From positions 1-64,000 of the forward strand of contig DATJTX010000024.1 of assembly GCA_035502855.1 (NCBI GenBank): a DNA stretch of 64,000 nt, read 5' to 3'. Below, one piece after another: positions 7,654 through 16,093 of this stretch. The DNA is from Candidatus Baltobacteraceae bacterium (GTDB lineage Bacteria > Vulcanimicrobiota > Vulcanimicrobiia > Vulcanimicrobiales > Vulcanimicrobiaceae). Each line of letters opens with the position of its first letter. Position 1 is the stretch's first letter. A program made the position numbers and the translations under genes. The notes beneath the pieces were generated by a model. The model worked only from the letters and a program-made list of their open reading frames with translations, was not told the DNA's origin and searched no databases.

Positions 7654-7757
7654 CCCGGACGGCCCGTCCGCACGAGCAATGTCGCACCGAGGCGCATGGT
7701 AACATGCGCCCCAGAGAGATGATCGCCGCGGCCCGAAAGGGCCGGCACAGAATCCGG

Positions 7758-7897
7758 CTTATAGGCGTACTTCGCAGCTTTAGCCCGCCTTAGCACCCGC
7801 AGGGTGCGATCGTACCGCAGCCGCGAACGCGGCGAGGAACGATCTTATAGGCGTACTTCGCAGCATTAGCCCGCCTTAGCACGTACTTCGCAGCATT
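7758..7897 (+). repeat. duplicated 3' end of rnpB
   Basis: A 39-base unit beginning CTTATAGGCGTACTTCGCAG and ending CGCCTTAGCAC occurs at 7758-7796 and 7844-7882 with one mismatch. A third partial copy (CGTACTTCGCAGCATT) is at 7882-7897. The second unit repeats the 3' strand of P1 beyond the expected RNA end. Confidence 0.85.
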
Positions 7898-7927
7898 CTT
7901 TCGCGCGCGCGACTAATGTAGGCGCTC

Positions 7928-9556
7928 ATGCGCGTTGTGTGGCAGGGCTCGATGCTCGTGCTGATCGCCTTCGGTTTGTTCTGGGCGATCACATCGGTCG
8001 TGCATCCGAACATCGGCACGATGAGCGTGCCCGCTAAAGCGCGCCTCGAGCGATCGTTCGATAACGTCCTGCGGGCGTCGACCCTGCGCCCCGGCGATGC
8101 GATTACGCTCGTTCGACCCGATGGCTCACACACCGTCATCGTGGCCCGGCGCGCGCAGATCCCGCTCGCCTTGACCATTGCCATTCTCGCATCGCGTCTT
8201 TCGTTTCTGCTGGTCGCGGCGCTGATCGTTTGGCGCCGGCCCGATGATCCGGCCGCGCGCGCGCTCGCGACGTTCTTGGCCTGTTACGGTGCCGCGATGA
8301 ACACCGGCGCGCCGCTCTGGGCGGGACCACCGCTCGCGCGTTTCTTTGGACTCGTCGCCGAACAATGGCTCTTCGTGATCGGCGCCGGCGGCTTCGTCCT
8401 CTTCGCCTGTCGCTTTCCCGAGCGCGCGAGATCCGGCTGGAAAGTATCGCTCGAACGCGCGGTGGCTCCGCTCGTCGCCTTTGGGCTTGCCCTCTCGCCG
8501 TTTCAAATCTATTCGGAGATCCTCCACCACGCGAGCCTCGCCGCTCGCATCGTCCTGTCCACGTTCATCGTGTATTACGCCGCGCTGCTCGTGACCGCTT
8601 TGGCGCTGCTCCTCGCCTCCTTCCGCAGCGCGGCCGGCGCCGACCGGGTACGCATGTCCTGGGTGCTGGGCGTCTTCGCATTCGGGTTTTCCGGCTTGAT
8701 CGTGATGCTGCTGGTAACGAGCGCGCTCGGCACGACGCCCGCGTGGGCACAATACTTCTCGCTCACGATCGTCGCGATGCCCTTCGGTCTGGCTTACGTC
8801 ATCTTGCGCCATCGCATGCTCGACATCGGCTTCGTCGTCAATCGCGCGCTGGTGTACACCGGGGTCTCGCTCATCGTGGTCGCCTCGTTCATCATCTTCG
8901 AATGGCTCGTCGGCCACGTCGTCGAGCAGAACAGCCGCGCGTCGACGATCCTCCAGCTCGGCGCGGCACTCGTTCTCGGCCTCTCGGCGCGCGCCATCCA
9001 CGCGCACGTCGATCGCTGGGTGGACGACCTCTTCTTCCGCGAACGTCATGCAGCCGAAGCGGCGGTACGCAAGTTCGCGCACGAAGCGCTGCTGATCACC
9101 GAGTCGAGCGATCTCGTCGCCAAAACCGTCGAAGTCGCGCAGCAGAACATGCGACTCGACGGATGCGCGTTCTATGCCTCCCGCGAGAACCGCTACGCCG
9201 CGTTGCACTCGACCTTTTCCGATGCACCCGCGGTCGACGAGAACGACTACGCCGTTCTCGACATGCGCACGTGGCACGGGCCGGTCGAAATTCTGCGCGT
9301 GCAAACGCCGCTGCCGGGCGAACTCGCCCTTCCGATGATCGTCCGCGGCACGCTCTTGGGCTTCTTGCTTTGCGGCGAAAAAGCAAGCCACGAAGCCTTT
9401 GCCCCCGATGAGCGCGAAGCGCTCGCTTTGCTCGCCCGCGACGCCGGCATAGCGCTCGACTCCCTACGCATTCGCGCCATCGAGCGGGACTTCAATCGCC
9501 TTGCCGGGCATCGAGAGCTACCGGGCGCAACCGGCGGGTCCTCGGCCGCGTCTTAG
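7928..9556 (+). CDS. polytopic membrane sensor protein with GAF domain, no output domain
   Basis: 542 residues. One N-terminal membrane helix (MLVLIAFGLFWAITSVV) is followed by an external segment with a PDZ-like LRPGDAITL stretch. Then come about eight membrane helices (residues ~80-345), a charged linker (HVDRWVDDLFFRERH) and a C-terminal GAF-like domain (~390-520). This is the sensor half of many membrane histidine kinases, but HisKA/HATPase domains are absent and the frame simply ends. It may act through a partner protein. The following DUF1858 gene starts eight bases later. Confidence 0.72.
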   Translation: MRVVWQGSMLVLIAFGLFWAITSVVHPNIGTMSVPAKARLERSFDNVLRASTLRPGDAITLVRPDGSHTVIVARRAQIPLALTIAILASRLSFLLVAALIVWRRPDDPAARALATFLACYGAAMNTGAPLWAGPPLARFFGLVAEQWLFVIGAGGFVLFACRFPERARSGWKVSLERAVAPLVAFGLALSPFQIYSEILHHASLAARIVLSTFIVYYAALLVTALALLLASFRSAAGADRVRMSWVLGVFAFGFSGLIVMLLVTSALGTTPAWAQYFSLTIVAMPFGLAYVILRHRMLDIGFVVNRALVYTGVSLIVVASFIIFEWLVGHVVEQNSRASTILQLGAALVLGLSARAIHAHVDRWVDDLFFRERHAAEAAVRKFAHEALLITESSDLVAKTVEVAQQNMRLDGCAFYASRENRYAALHSTFSDAPAVDENDYAVLDMRTWHGPVEILRVQTPLPGELALPMIVRGTLLGFLLCGEKASHEAFAPDEREALALLARDAGIALDSLRIRAIERDFNRLAGHRELPGATGGSSAAS

Positions 9557-9564
9557 CCAATGAA

Positions 9565-9981
9565 ATGATCATGGACCAGCAGCGTTTTACCCCGGAAATG
9601 ACCGTCGACCAAGCCTTCACCGTGCATGCCGGCGCACGGCGCGTCTTCGCCCGCTTCCATTTGGGCGGATGCTCGAATTGCGCGATCAGCGAGACGCACA
9701 CGATCGGTCAGATCAGCGAGGATTACGGGATCCCGCTGCCGATGCTGCTCGACTCGCTCAACGCGCTCTTCGATCAGGGATCCTTCGCGATCGGCGACAA
9801 AGTCCGCATTCCCGACGAGATCCGCACGAAGATTCCGCAACTCGCCAACGTGCCGGAGACCGGTGAGATCACCGGCGCGGAAAACGGCGCATACACCGCC
9901 GAGTTCGGCGACGTGCGCCTCCAGGGTCTCGCCGAAGATTTTCTTCCGGTCGAGGCGCAAGCCACGAGAGCGGTAGGCTAA
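9565..9981 (+). CDS. DUF1858 domain protein
   Basis: 138 residues. After MTVDQAFTVHAGARRVFARF comes the signature CSNCAISETHTIGQI with a CxxC pair and the ED/YG-IPL helix, typical of DUF1858 (a small helical domain often found with hybrid-cluster or disulfide proteins). The C-terminal ~55 residues are an acidic beta-rich extension. A second in-frame ATG at 9571 is possible. It is probably cotranscribed with the membrane/GAF gene and ends tail to tail with the DUF2203 gene, overlapping by four bases. Confidence 0.78.
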   Translation: MIMDQQRFTPEMTVDQAFTVHAGARRVFARFHLGGCSNCAISETHTIGQISEDYGIPLPMLLDSLNALFDQGSFAIGDKVRIPDEIRTKIPQLANVPETGEITGAENGAYTAEFGDVRLQGLAEDFLPVEAQATRAVG

Positions 9982-10379
9982 AGGTTCTTTCTTTCCGCGA
10001 AACCCTCGTCGAGGGCGTGCCAATACAGCACGCGCGTTTCGCCCGCTTTCCAGCAGAGATAGATCGGCTCGCCCCGCCGGGTCGACGGGAAATCGAGCAG
10101 TCCCAAGTCGAGATCCTTGACGATGCACCCGAAGGACTCGATGCGATGGATGAGCCGCACGATCTCGCTTTTGAGTTCGCCAAAACGCGGCGTCGGAAAG
10201 GGTGAGCGCAGGCCGGCCAGACGGGTCGAGCGGATCGACGACGGCGGCGGCACGCGCAGTGCCGGATCACTCTCGAGCAGCTTGATCGCAAGGTCGCGGC
10301 GCTTGGTCAGCAGTTCATCGACCAGGGGCGCCAACTTCGGAATGAGGGCGTTGGCCTTCTCGGGCGAAAAGAACTTCAT
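9978..10379 (-). CDS. DUF2203 family protein
   Basis: 133 residues. MKFFSPEKANALIPKLAPLV is the conserved N-terminal helix. The C-terminal part has the family signature GCIVKDLDLGLLDFP followed by IYLCWKAGE and a late WHALDEGF. Members are small cytoplasmic proteins of unknown role found in Cyanobacteria, Chloroflexi, Actinobacteria and Firmicutes. It is divergently oriented to rapZ, 27 bases away. Confidence 0.85.
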   Translation of the reverse strand: MKFFSPEKANALIPKLAPLVDELLTKRRDLAIKLLESDPALRVPPPSSIRSTRLAGLRSPFPTPRFGELKSEIVRLIHRIESFGCIVKDLDLGLLDFPSTRRGEPIYLCWKAGETRVLYWHALDEGFAERKNL

Positions 10380-10406
10380 GCGGCTGCAACGCTCCCTCTA
10401 CCGGCC

Positions 10407-11261
10407 ATGAGCACGGCTCGAATCGTCTTCGTGACCGGACTCTCCGGCGCCGGAAAGAGTCAGGCCATCAAGACGCTTGAAGACTTGGGCTTCTACTGCG
10501 TGGAACACCTGCCGCCGGCCGCGTTGGATGCGACGCTGCAGGCACTCGACGCCGCTCGCACGCCCGACATCGCCATCAGTCTCTACGAGCATGGCGACCC
10601 GTTGCTGGGCGACGCGCTCGCCGCCATCGAGCGTGCAGCACGCACGCGTTCCGTCGACGTCCTCTATCTCGAAGCCCGAAACGACGCCCTCGTGCGCCGC
10701 TTCAGCGAAACGCGCCGCCGCCATCCGTTCGAATCGCGCGGCTCGTTGCGCGACGCCATCGCCGCCGAACGTGCGGCGCTGCTGCCGCTGCGCGAGCGCG
10801 CGACGATGACGATCGACACGACCGTGCTCACCCATGGCGGTCTCAAGGAGCGGCTGGCCGCGGCCTTTGCTCCCAACGAGCGTGCGCAACTCGCCGTGAC
10901 CATCGTTCCGTTCGGCTTCAAGTACGGGCTGCCGCTCGATCTCGATCTGCTCTTCGACGTGCGCTTTCTGCGCAATCCCAATTACGACGACGTGCTGCGC
11001 CCGCTCACGGGGCAAGATGAAGCCGTCGTGAAATTCATCGAAGATGACCCGGCATGCGCCCCGTTCGTGGCGAAGCTCAACGAGCTGATGGACTTCCTCA
11101 TCCCGCGCTATATTGCGGAAGGCAAGGCTCGCTTGACGGTCGGGATCGGCTGTACCGGCGGCCGGCATCGTTCGGTCTACGTTGCGAACCGGCTCTACGA
11201 TCACTTGGCCACGAACGAACGCGTCGCGCTCGCGGTCGATCCGCGCGACGTTGGGAGATAA
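10407..11261 (+). CDS. rapZ: RNase adapter protein / nucleotide-binding protein RapZ
   Basis: 284 residues, the usual family length. A P-loop GLSGAGKS at residues 11-18 opens the N-terminal kinase-like domain. The C-terminal domain contains the family's conserved GCTGGRHRS (~248-256). In E. coli RapZ delivers GlmZ sRNA to RNase E and senses glucosamine-6-phosphate; in Gram-positives YvcJ/RapZ has nucleotide-binding roles. Immediately followed by yvcK (one base between stop and GTG), the order seen in Firmicutes and Actinobacteria, although no whiA follows here. Confidence 0.95.
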   Translation: MSTARIVFVTGLSGAGKSQAIKTLEDLGFYCVEHLPPAALDATLQALDAARTPDIAISLYEHGDPLLGDALAAIERAARTRSVDVLYLEARNDALVRRFSETRRRHPFESRGSLRDAIAAERAALLPLRERATMTIDTTVLTHGGLKERLAAAFAPNERAQLAVTIVPFGFKYGLPLDLDLLFDVRFLRNPNYDDVLRPLTGQDEAVVKFIEDDPACAPFVAKLNELMDFLIPRYIAEGKARLTVGIGCTGGRHRSVYVANRLYDHLATNERVALAVDPRDVGR

Positions 11262-11262
11262 C

Positions 11263-12615
11263 GTGCGCCGCCGCGTCATCGCACCGCTGCAATGGCTCTT
11301 GCCGGGACTGGGCATCAAGCGCTGGGTTGTGTTGGCGGTCTTCGGGATCATGCTCGTTCTCGACGGCGTCGACCGTTGGCTCGTCGCCCAGGGTGGGAGC
11401 GGGTTCCATGTCAACGAGATCATCGACGGCATCGTCTATGATTATTTCCCACCCTCGTACCTTACATGGATCTTCGTCGGCGCGGGTTCGCTTGCAATTC
11501 TCGTCGGCGTTCGCCAGTGGCTGCAGGCGCTGGTGCACGCCGCGCGCGCAGGCGATCACGGCTTGCTCGATTCGCTGCTGGTGCGACGGCTGGAGCAAGG
11601 CTACAAAATCGTCGCCATCGGCGGCGGCACCGGTCTCTCGACCCTGCTGCGCGGGCTCAAACGGCGCACCAGCAACCTCACTGCCGTCGTAACCGTGAGC
11701 GACGACGGCGGCTCGTCGGGCCGTTTGCAGAAGGAACTCGGCGTGCTGCCGCCCGGTGACGTACGCAACTGTTTGGTCGCACTCGCGGACGACGAAGCGT
11801 TGGTCACCGATCTCTTTCGCTACCGCTTCGAGGAAGGCGAGGGCCTCATCGGTCACTCGTTCGGCAACCTGTTTCTCGCGGCGATGAGCGGCATCACCGG
11901 CAATTTCGATGCGGCAATCAAGGAATCGAGCCGCGTGCTCAACATCGTCGGGCGGGTGCTGCCGGCGACGCTGTCGATGGCGCGGCTGTGCGCCGAACTC
12001 GACGACGGCACGATCCTCGAAGGCGAGTCAAATATTCCCAAGGCCACGCGGCCGATCCGCCGCGTCTTCTTAGAGCCCGAAACCGCGGCGCCGCTCGACG
12101 AAGTGATCGAAGCGATCCGCCGCGCCGACGCGATCGTGCTCGGCCCGGGGTCGCTCTTCACCTCGATTCTGCCCAACTTCCTCATCGATCGCATCACCGC
12201 CGAAGTTTCGCGCGCGAGCGCGGTGAAAATTTACGTGTGCAACGTGATGACGCAGCCGGGTGAAACCGATCGGATGACCGCGGCCGATCACGTCGAGGCA
12301 CTCTTCCGTAATGCGGGCGCGCGCGTGTGCGACTACGTGATCGTCAACGATGAGCCGCCGCGCAAACTGCTCGAAACCTACGCCGAGGAGCGGCAAGAGC
12401 CCGTCGTGCCCGACGTCGACCGGATCGAGGACATGGGACTGACCGCGGTGCGCGAGCAGATGATCAGCGAAACCGAGACCGTGCGGCACGACCCGGAAAA
12501 ACTCGGAGCGACGGTGATCGACGTCATCGACCGCGCGGTCGCCGAGCGCGCGACCTACGTGAAACCCGCCCGCGCCTACACTAAGGCGGGGTCGGCTGCT
12601 GCATCGCGACGTTGA
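11263..12615 (+). CDS. yvcK: gluconeogenesis factor YvcK-like protein with N-terminal membrane anchor
   Basis: 450 residues from the GTG at 11263 (GGGAGA upstream); an earlier ATG at 11182 lies inside rapZ and is unlikely. Two hydrophobic helices (around residues 15-35 and 65-85) precede the CofD/YvcK Rossmann domain. That domain has VAIGGGTGLSTLLRGLK, TVSDDGGSSGRL and PPGDVRNCLVAL. YvcK binds UDP-GlcNAc and adjusts carbon flow and cell-wall synthesis. The membrane anchor is also known in some homologues. Coupled to rapZ. Confidence 0.93.
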   Translation: MRRRVIAPLQWLLPGLGIKRWVVLAVFGIMLVLDGVDRWLVAQGGSGFHVNEIIDGIVYDYFPPSYLTWIFVGAGSLAILVGVRQWLQALVHAARAGDHGLLDSLLVRRLEQGYKIVAIGGGTGLSTLLRGLKRRTSNLTAVVTVSDDGGSSGRLQKELGVLPPGDVRNCLVALADDEALVTDLFRYRFEEGEGLIGHSFGNLFLAAMSGITGNFDAAIKESSRVLNIVGRVLPATLSMARLCAELDDGTILEGESNIPKATRPIRRVFLEPETAAPLDEVIEAIRRADAIVLGPGSLFTSILPNFLIDRITAEVSRASAVKIYVCNVMTQPGETDRMTAADHVEALFRNAGARVCDYVIVNDEPPRKLLETYAEERQEPVVPDVDRIEDMGLTAVREQMISETETVRHDPEKLGATVIDVIDRAVAERATYVKPARAYTKAGSAAASRR

Positions 12616-12928
12616 GCTGGAACGTTTTCCCCGGCTCGACCTGAACCGTAGACGAAACGTCGGCGTAACCCTTCGCTTGCACCACGTAATCGACGATGCC
12701 GCTCGGGACTTTTGCGACCTTGAACATTCCTTTGTCGTCGGTCGTTACGATGAGGACGGTATCGACGATGACCGTCGCACCGGCAATCGGCTGATGCGTC
12801 ACCGAATCGGTCACGGTCCCGGCAAGCGGCGAGAATTGCGTCGCGGGCGGCAAATCGCTGTTATTGCACGCGGTCAGCGCGGACAACGCAAATGCGAATG
12901 CAGCCAGAGCGCGAGCGACCTTCCTCAT
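12581..12928 (-). CDS. small lipoprotein with carboxypeptidase-regulatory-like domain
   Basis: 115 residues from the ATG at 12928. Signal MRKVARALAAFAFALSAL with lipobox LTAC. The mature part is one CarboxypepD_reg-like beta-sandwich: LAGTVTDSVTHQPIAGATV, then DDKGMFKVAKVPSG, then YVVQAKGYA. It ends in a PTPP tail and overlaps the 3' end of yvcK by 35 bases (convergent). Such single domains occur in envelope proteins and resemble the N-terminal domain of the TonB receptor at 21215-23728. Confidence 0.78.
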   Translation of the reverse strand: MRKVARALAAFAFALSALTACNNSDLPPATQFSPLAGTVTDSVTHQPIAGATVIVDTVLIVTTDDKGMFKVAKVPSGIVDYVVQAKGYADVSSTVQVEPGKTFQLNVAMQQPTPP

Positions 12929-12984
12929 TTGGCGAAATCTTCGCGCGGAAGGCCCGCTCTCCCCGGTTGCGGAAGCGCTCGCCC

Positions 12985-14382
12985 ATGTCCCTGACCGCCT
13001 CCGACCGGGCAACCGGGCCCATCTATTGCGAAACCGCGCTCGACGCGATCGGCAACACACCCCTGGTCAAACTGAACAAAGTGACCGACGGTGCGCAGCC
13101 TCTGGTGCTGGCGAAAGTCGAGTACGTCAATCCCGGTGGAAGCGTCAAAGACCGCCCAGCGGTCGCCATGCTCGAGGCCGCCGAACGCGCGGGCCTGCTG
13201 CGACCGGGCGGAACGATCGTCGAACCGACCAGCGGTAACACCGGCTCGGGCCTGGCGATGGCGGCCGCGATTCGCGGCTATCGGTGCATCCTGGTGATGC
13301 CCGACAAGATGGCGAAGGAAAAGATCGATTTGCTCAAAGCGTACGGAGCGGAGGTCGTTGTGACACCGACCAACGTGCCGAACGATTCGGCCGAGTCCTA
13401 TTACGGTGTCGCGAACCGATTGGCGTCCGAGATTCCGGGGGCGTTTCAGCCCAATCAGTTCCACAACCACGAGAACCCCGAGGCGCACTACCACACGACC
13501 GGCCCCGAAATCTGGCAGCAGACGCGCGGGACGATCACGCACTTCGTCGCCGGCATCGGTACCGGCGGCACGATCTCGGGCACGGCCCGCTATTTAAAGG
13601 ATCAAAATCCGAAGATCCACGTGATCGGCGCCGATCCGGAGGGCTCGATCTACTCGGGCGATACGCCGCGCTCGTATGCGGTCGAAGGCATCGGCATGAG
13701 CTATCTGCCGGAAACCGTCGATCTCAAAGTGATCGACGAGATGGTGCGCGTGTCGGATCGTGATTCGTTTTTGATGGCGCGCCGCATCACGCGCGAAGAG
13801 GGCCTGCTCGTGGGCGGATCGTCGGGCACGGCGGCCGTCGCCGCGGTCAAGCTCGCGCGCACGCTGCCGAAAGAGGCGATCGTGGTCGTGCTCTTTCCGG
13901 ATTCGGGGCGCGGCTACATGTCGAAGATTTTCAACGACGAGTGGATGATCGCCAACGGTTTCCTCTCCGAGGGCAAACGCAAAGCGACGGTCGGCGACGT
14001 GCTGCGCGGCAAAACGCCGTTGCCGCCGATGATCACGGTCAAGCCAGACGACACCGTGAAAACCGCGCTCGATTTGTTGCGCAAGTACGAGATCTCACAG
14101 TTGCCGGTCATGAAGGGCCATGAGAGCGTCGGAAGCGTCAACGACGTCGGCGTGATGCAAGCGGTCTTCGATCAGGCCGACATCCTGCATAAACCGGTCA
14201 CCGAGGTCATGGGCCGGGCCTTCCCCTCGCTCGAACAGCACGAGGAAATCGAGCGCGCCTACAAACTGCTCACACTCGCCAACCCCGCGGTCGTGGTGAC
14301 GGACGACGGCGAGCCGATCGGCGTACTCGCGCGCCAAGACATCATCAGCTTCCTCTCGTCCAGCATCGCCGATACGAAATAA
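12985..14382 (+). CDS. cystathionine beta-synthase (PLP domain plus CBS domain pair)
   Basis: 465 residues from the ATG at 12985. A fold-type II PLP domain contains NPGGSVKDRPAV (PLP lysine K55), EPTSGNTGSGLAM and GIGTGGTISGTARYL. A tandem CBS pair follows from about residue 335. The architecture matches bacterial cystathionine beta-synthases rather than simple cysteine synthases, which lack the CBS pair. It condenses serine and homocysteine to cystathionine. The next gene, one base downstream, completes reverse transsulfuration. O-acetylserine-dependent activity cannot be excluded. Confidence 0.9.
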   Translation: MSLTASDRATGPIYCETALDAIGNTPLVKLNKVTDGAQPLVLAKVEYVNPGGSVKDRPAVAMLEAAERAGLLRPGGTIVEPTSGNTGSGLAMAAAIRGYRCILVMPDKMAKEKIDLLKAYGAEVVVTPTNVPNDSAESYYGVANRLASEIPGAFQPNQFHNHENPEAHYHTTGPEIWQQTRGTITHFVAGIGTGGTISGTARYLKDQNPKIHVIGADPEGSIYSGDTPRSYAVEGIGMSYLPETVDLKVIDEMVRVSDRDSFLMARRITREEGLLVGGSSGTAAVAAVKLARTLPKEAIVVVLFPDSGRGYMSKIFNDEWMIANGFLSEGKRKATVGDVLRGKTPLPPMITVKPDDTVKTALDLLRKYEISQLPVMKGHESVGSVNDVGVMQAVFDQADILHKPVTEVMGRAFPSLEQHEEIERAYKLLTLANPAVVVTDDGEPIGVLARQDIISFLSSSIADTK

Positions 14383-14383
14383 T

Positions 14384-15550
14384 ATGAAATTCTCGACCAA
14401 GGCAATTCACGTCGGACAGGAAGCCGATCCGGCGACGGGCGCGACCATCGTGCCGATCTACCAAACCTCGACCTACACGCAGGAAGCCGTCGGAAAACAC
14501 AAAGGCTTCGATTACTCTCGAACGATCAATCCGACGCGTCTCGCGCTCGAGAAGCAACTCGCCTCGCTCGAAGGCGGCGATTACGGCTATGCGTTCGCAA
14601 GCGGGATGGCGGCGACGGCCGCCGTGCTCAACCTGCTCTCCGCGGGCGATCACGCCGTCGTCACCGACGATCTCTACGGCGGAACCTATCGTCTCTTCTC
14701 GCGCGTGTTCGAACGCTACGGGCTCGAGTTCAGCTACGTCGACATGACCAACTTCGACGCCGTTCGCAGTGCGATACGGAAAAACACGAAATTGTTCTGG
14801 CTCGAGACGCCGACCAATCCGCTGCTCAAACTCATCGACATCGCCGCCATTTCATCGCTGCGCGGCGCCGGACAAATCGTCGCCGTCGACAATACGTTCG
14901 CGACGCCGTATTTTCAGCAGCCGCTCGCGCTCGGCGCGGACGTCGTGGTCCATTCGACGACCAAGTATATCGGCGGCCATTCCGACGTGGTCGGCGGGGT
15001 CGCGATCACCAGCGACGGAGCGATCGCCGAGACGATCAAGTTTCATCAGAATGCGGTCGGCGGCGTGCCCGGCCCGAGCGACGCGTGGCTCACGATGCGC
15101 GGCGCGAAGACGCTGGCACTGCGGATGCGCGCTCACGCGGCCAACGCGCAAGCCGTCGCCGAATTTCTCGAGGCACATCCGCAGGTGGCGAAGGTGTACT
15201 ACCCCGGGTTGCCCTCGCACCCTCAGCACGAGCTCGCCAAACGCCAGATGAGCGGTTTCGGGGGCATGGTTTCCTTCGTGCTCAAAGGCGAGCCCGGGCG
15301 CGCGCTCGATTTTGCGCATCGGCTGCGGTACTTCAGTCTCGCCGAAAGTCTCGGCGGCGTGGAATCCTTGATTTGCCATCCCGCCCGCATGACGCACGGC
15401 TCGATTCCGAGCGACGTTCGCGAGCGGCGCGGCGTGACCGACGCCCTCTTGCGGCTCTCCGTCGGCATCGAAGACGTCGACGATTTGCTCGAGGATCTCG
15501 AACAGGCGTTAGGGCATGTTGACGGGGTACTGGACCGCGCTCACGTCTGA
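14384..15550 (+). CDS. cystathionine gamma-synthase / gamma-lyase
   Basis: 388 residues, full length for the Cys/Met-metabolism PLP family (fold type I). Key motifs are YSRTINPTR, the glycine-rich FASGMAATAA, VDNTFATPYFQQP, and the PLP lysine in HSTTKYIGGHSD (K194), with LGGVESLICHPA near the C-terminus. Its start lies one base after the beta-synthase stop, so the pair is an operon converting homocysteine to cysteine. Synthase and lyase are hard to separate by sequence; context favours lyase. Its last 42 bases overlap the convergent gene. Confidence 0.92.
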   Translation: MKFSTKAIHVGQEADPATGATIVPIYQTSTYTQEAVGKHKGFDYSRTINPTRLALEKQLASLEGGDYGYAFASGMAATAAVLNLLSAGDHAVVTDDLYGGTYRLFSRVFERYGLEFSYVDMTNFDAVRSAIRKNTKLFWLETPTNPLLKLIDIAAISSLRGAGQIVAVDNTFATPYFQQPLALGADVVVHSTTKYIGGHSDVVGGVAITSDGAIAETIKFHQNAVGGVPGPSDAWLTMRGAKTLALRMRAHAANAQAVAEFLEAHPQVAKVYYPGLPSHPQHELAKRQMSGFGGMVSFVLKGEPGRALDFAHRLRYFSLAESLGGVESLICHPARMTHGSIPSDVRERRGVTDALLRLSVGIEDVDDLLEDLEQALGHVDGVLDRAHV

Positions 15551-16093
15551 GAGCATCATGCGCGCGGTGGGTGCGTCGATGTTATCGCCCAGCTTCGTTT
15601 GCAAGACGATCGCAACCCCGCGCTGACCGTCGGCCCACATCAAGATGAAGAGCCGCTGAACGTCAAACCCTTCGCCCGTCGACATCGTGACGAAGATCGC
15701 CGGCATACCGTTGCGAAGCGACGTGTTCTGCTTGTCCTTGAAGAGCGCTTCCTGATACTGGCTGCGCATCTGCTCTTCGAGAACGCCGTCGAAGTCGTGG
15801 ACGTCGCCCTCGTAATATTCTTGCTCGATGAAGAGGCGGCGCGGGTGATCGGGGTTGGGGTAGACCCAGCCGGCGACGAGCTCGGGATCTTCGCCGAGCT
15901 TACTGACGTCGACTTTCCGGACACCGGCCAGATAGAAGCCGGCCGGCGCTTGAAAGTGCATCGCCGGATCGTCGTAGACCATCGGATTGGGCGTCGGCGT
16001 CGGTGCGGGCGTCGGAATCTGCGCGCGCACCACTGCCGGGGATGCGATCGCTACGGCGAGCGCCAGAGAAAGAAAAACAACAGCCCGTTTCAT
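15509..16093 (-). CDS. secreted protein of unknown function
   Basis: 194 residues. Clear signal peptide MKRAVVFLSLALAVAIASP, then a PTPAPTPTPNP spacer and one alpha/beta domain (MHFQAPAGFYLAGVRKVD, RRLFIEQEYYEGD, VQRLFILMWADGQRG). The layout resembles small PsbP/Mog1-like or DUF1795-type domains but I cannot assign one. The start overlaps the upstream esterase stop as ATGA, so they are coexpressed; it may be an accessory to that enzyme. Confidence 0.65.
   Translation of the reverse strand: MKRAVVFLSLALAVAIASPAVVRAQIPTPAPTPTPNPMVYDDPAMHFQAPAGFYLAGVRKVDVSKLGEDPELVAGWVYPNPDHPRRLFIEQEYYEGDVHDFDGVLEEQMRSQYQEALFKDKQNTSLRNGMPAIFVTMSTGEGFDVQRLFILMWADGQRGVAIVLQTKLGDNIDAPTARMMLSDVSAVQYPVNMP

Larger units (their letters stand above)
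7350..7775 (+). ncRNA. rnpB: RNase P RNA (type A)
   Basis: About 426 bases. The ends pair perfectly as P1 (GCGAAGTACGCC at 7350-7361 with GGCGTACTTCGC at 7764-7775). Conserved regions appear in order: GAGGAAAGTCCGGGCT, CAGGGTGCAGGATAACGTCCTG, AAGTGCCACAGAAACATACCGCC, AAGGGTGAAA, GGTAAACCCCACC and GGCACAGAATCCGGCTTAT. The hairpin between ACCGCC and AAGGGTGAAA (P12) is built from a copy of the genome-dispersed repeat, and a second copy lies in the region corresponding to P16/P17. The 3' end is partly duplicated downstream. Confidence 0.96.

Noticed and set aside
8126-9391. 421-codon minus-strand frame opposite the GAF sensor
   Set aside because: Charged low-complexity shadow lacking a start signal; the plus-strand gene has clear membrane helices.
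12928-12985. Riboswitch upstream of the transsulfuration operon
   Set aside because: Only 56 bases separate the divergent genes; no SAM-riboswitch elements fit.
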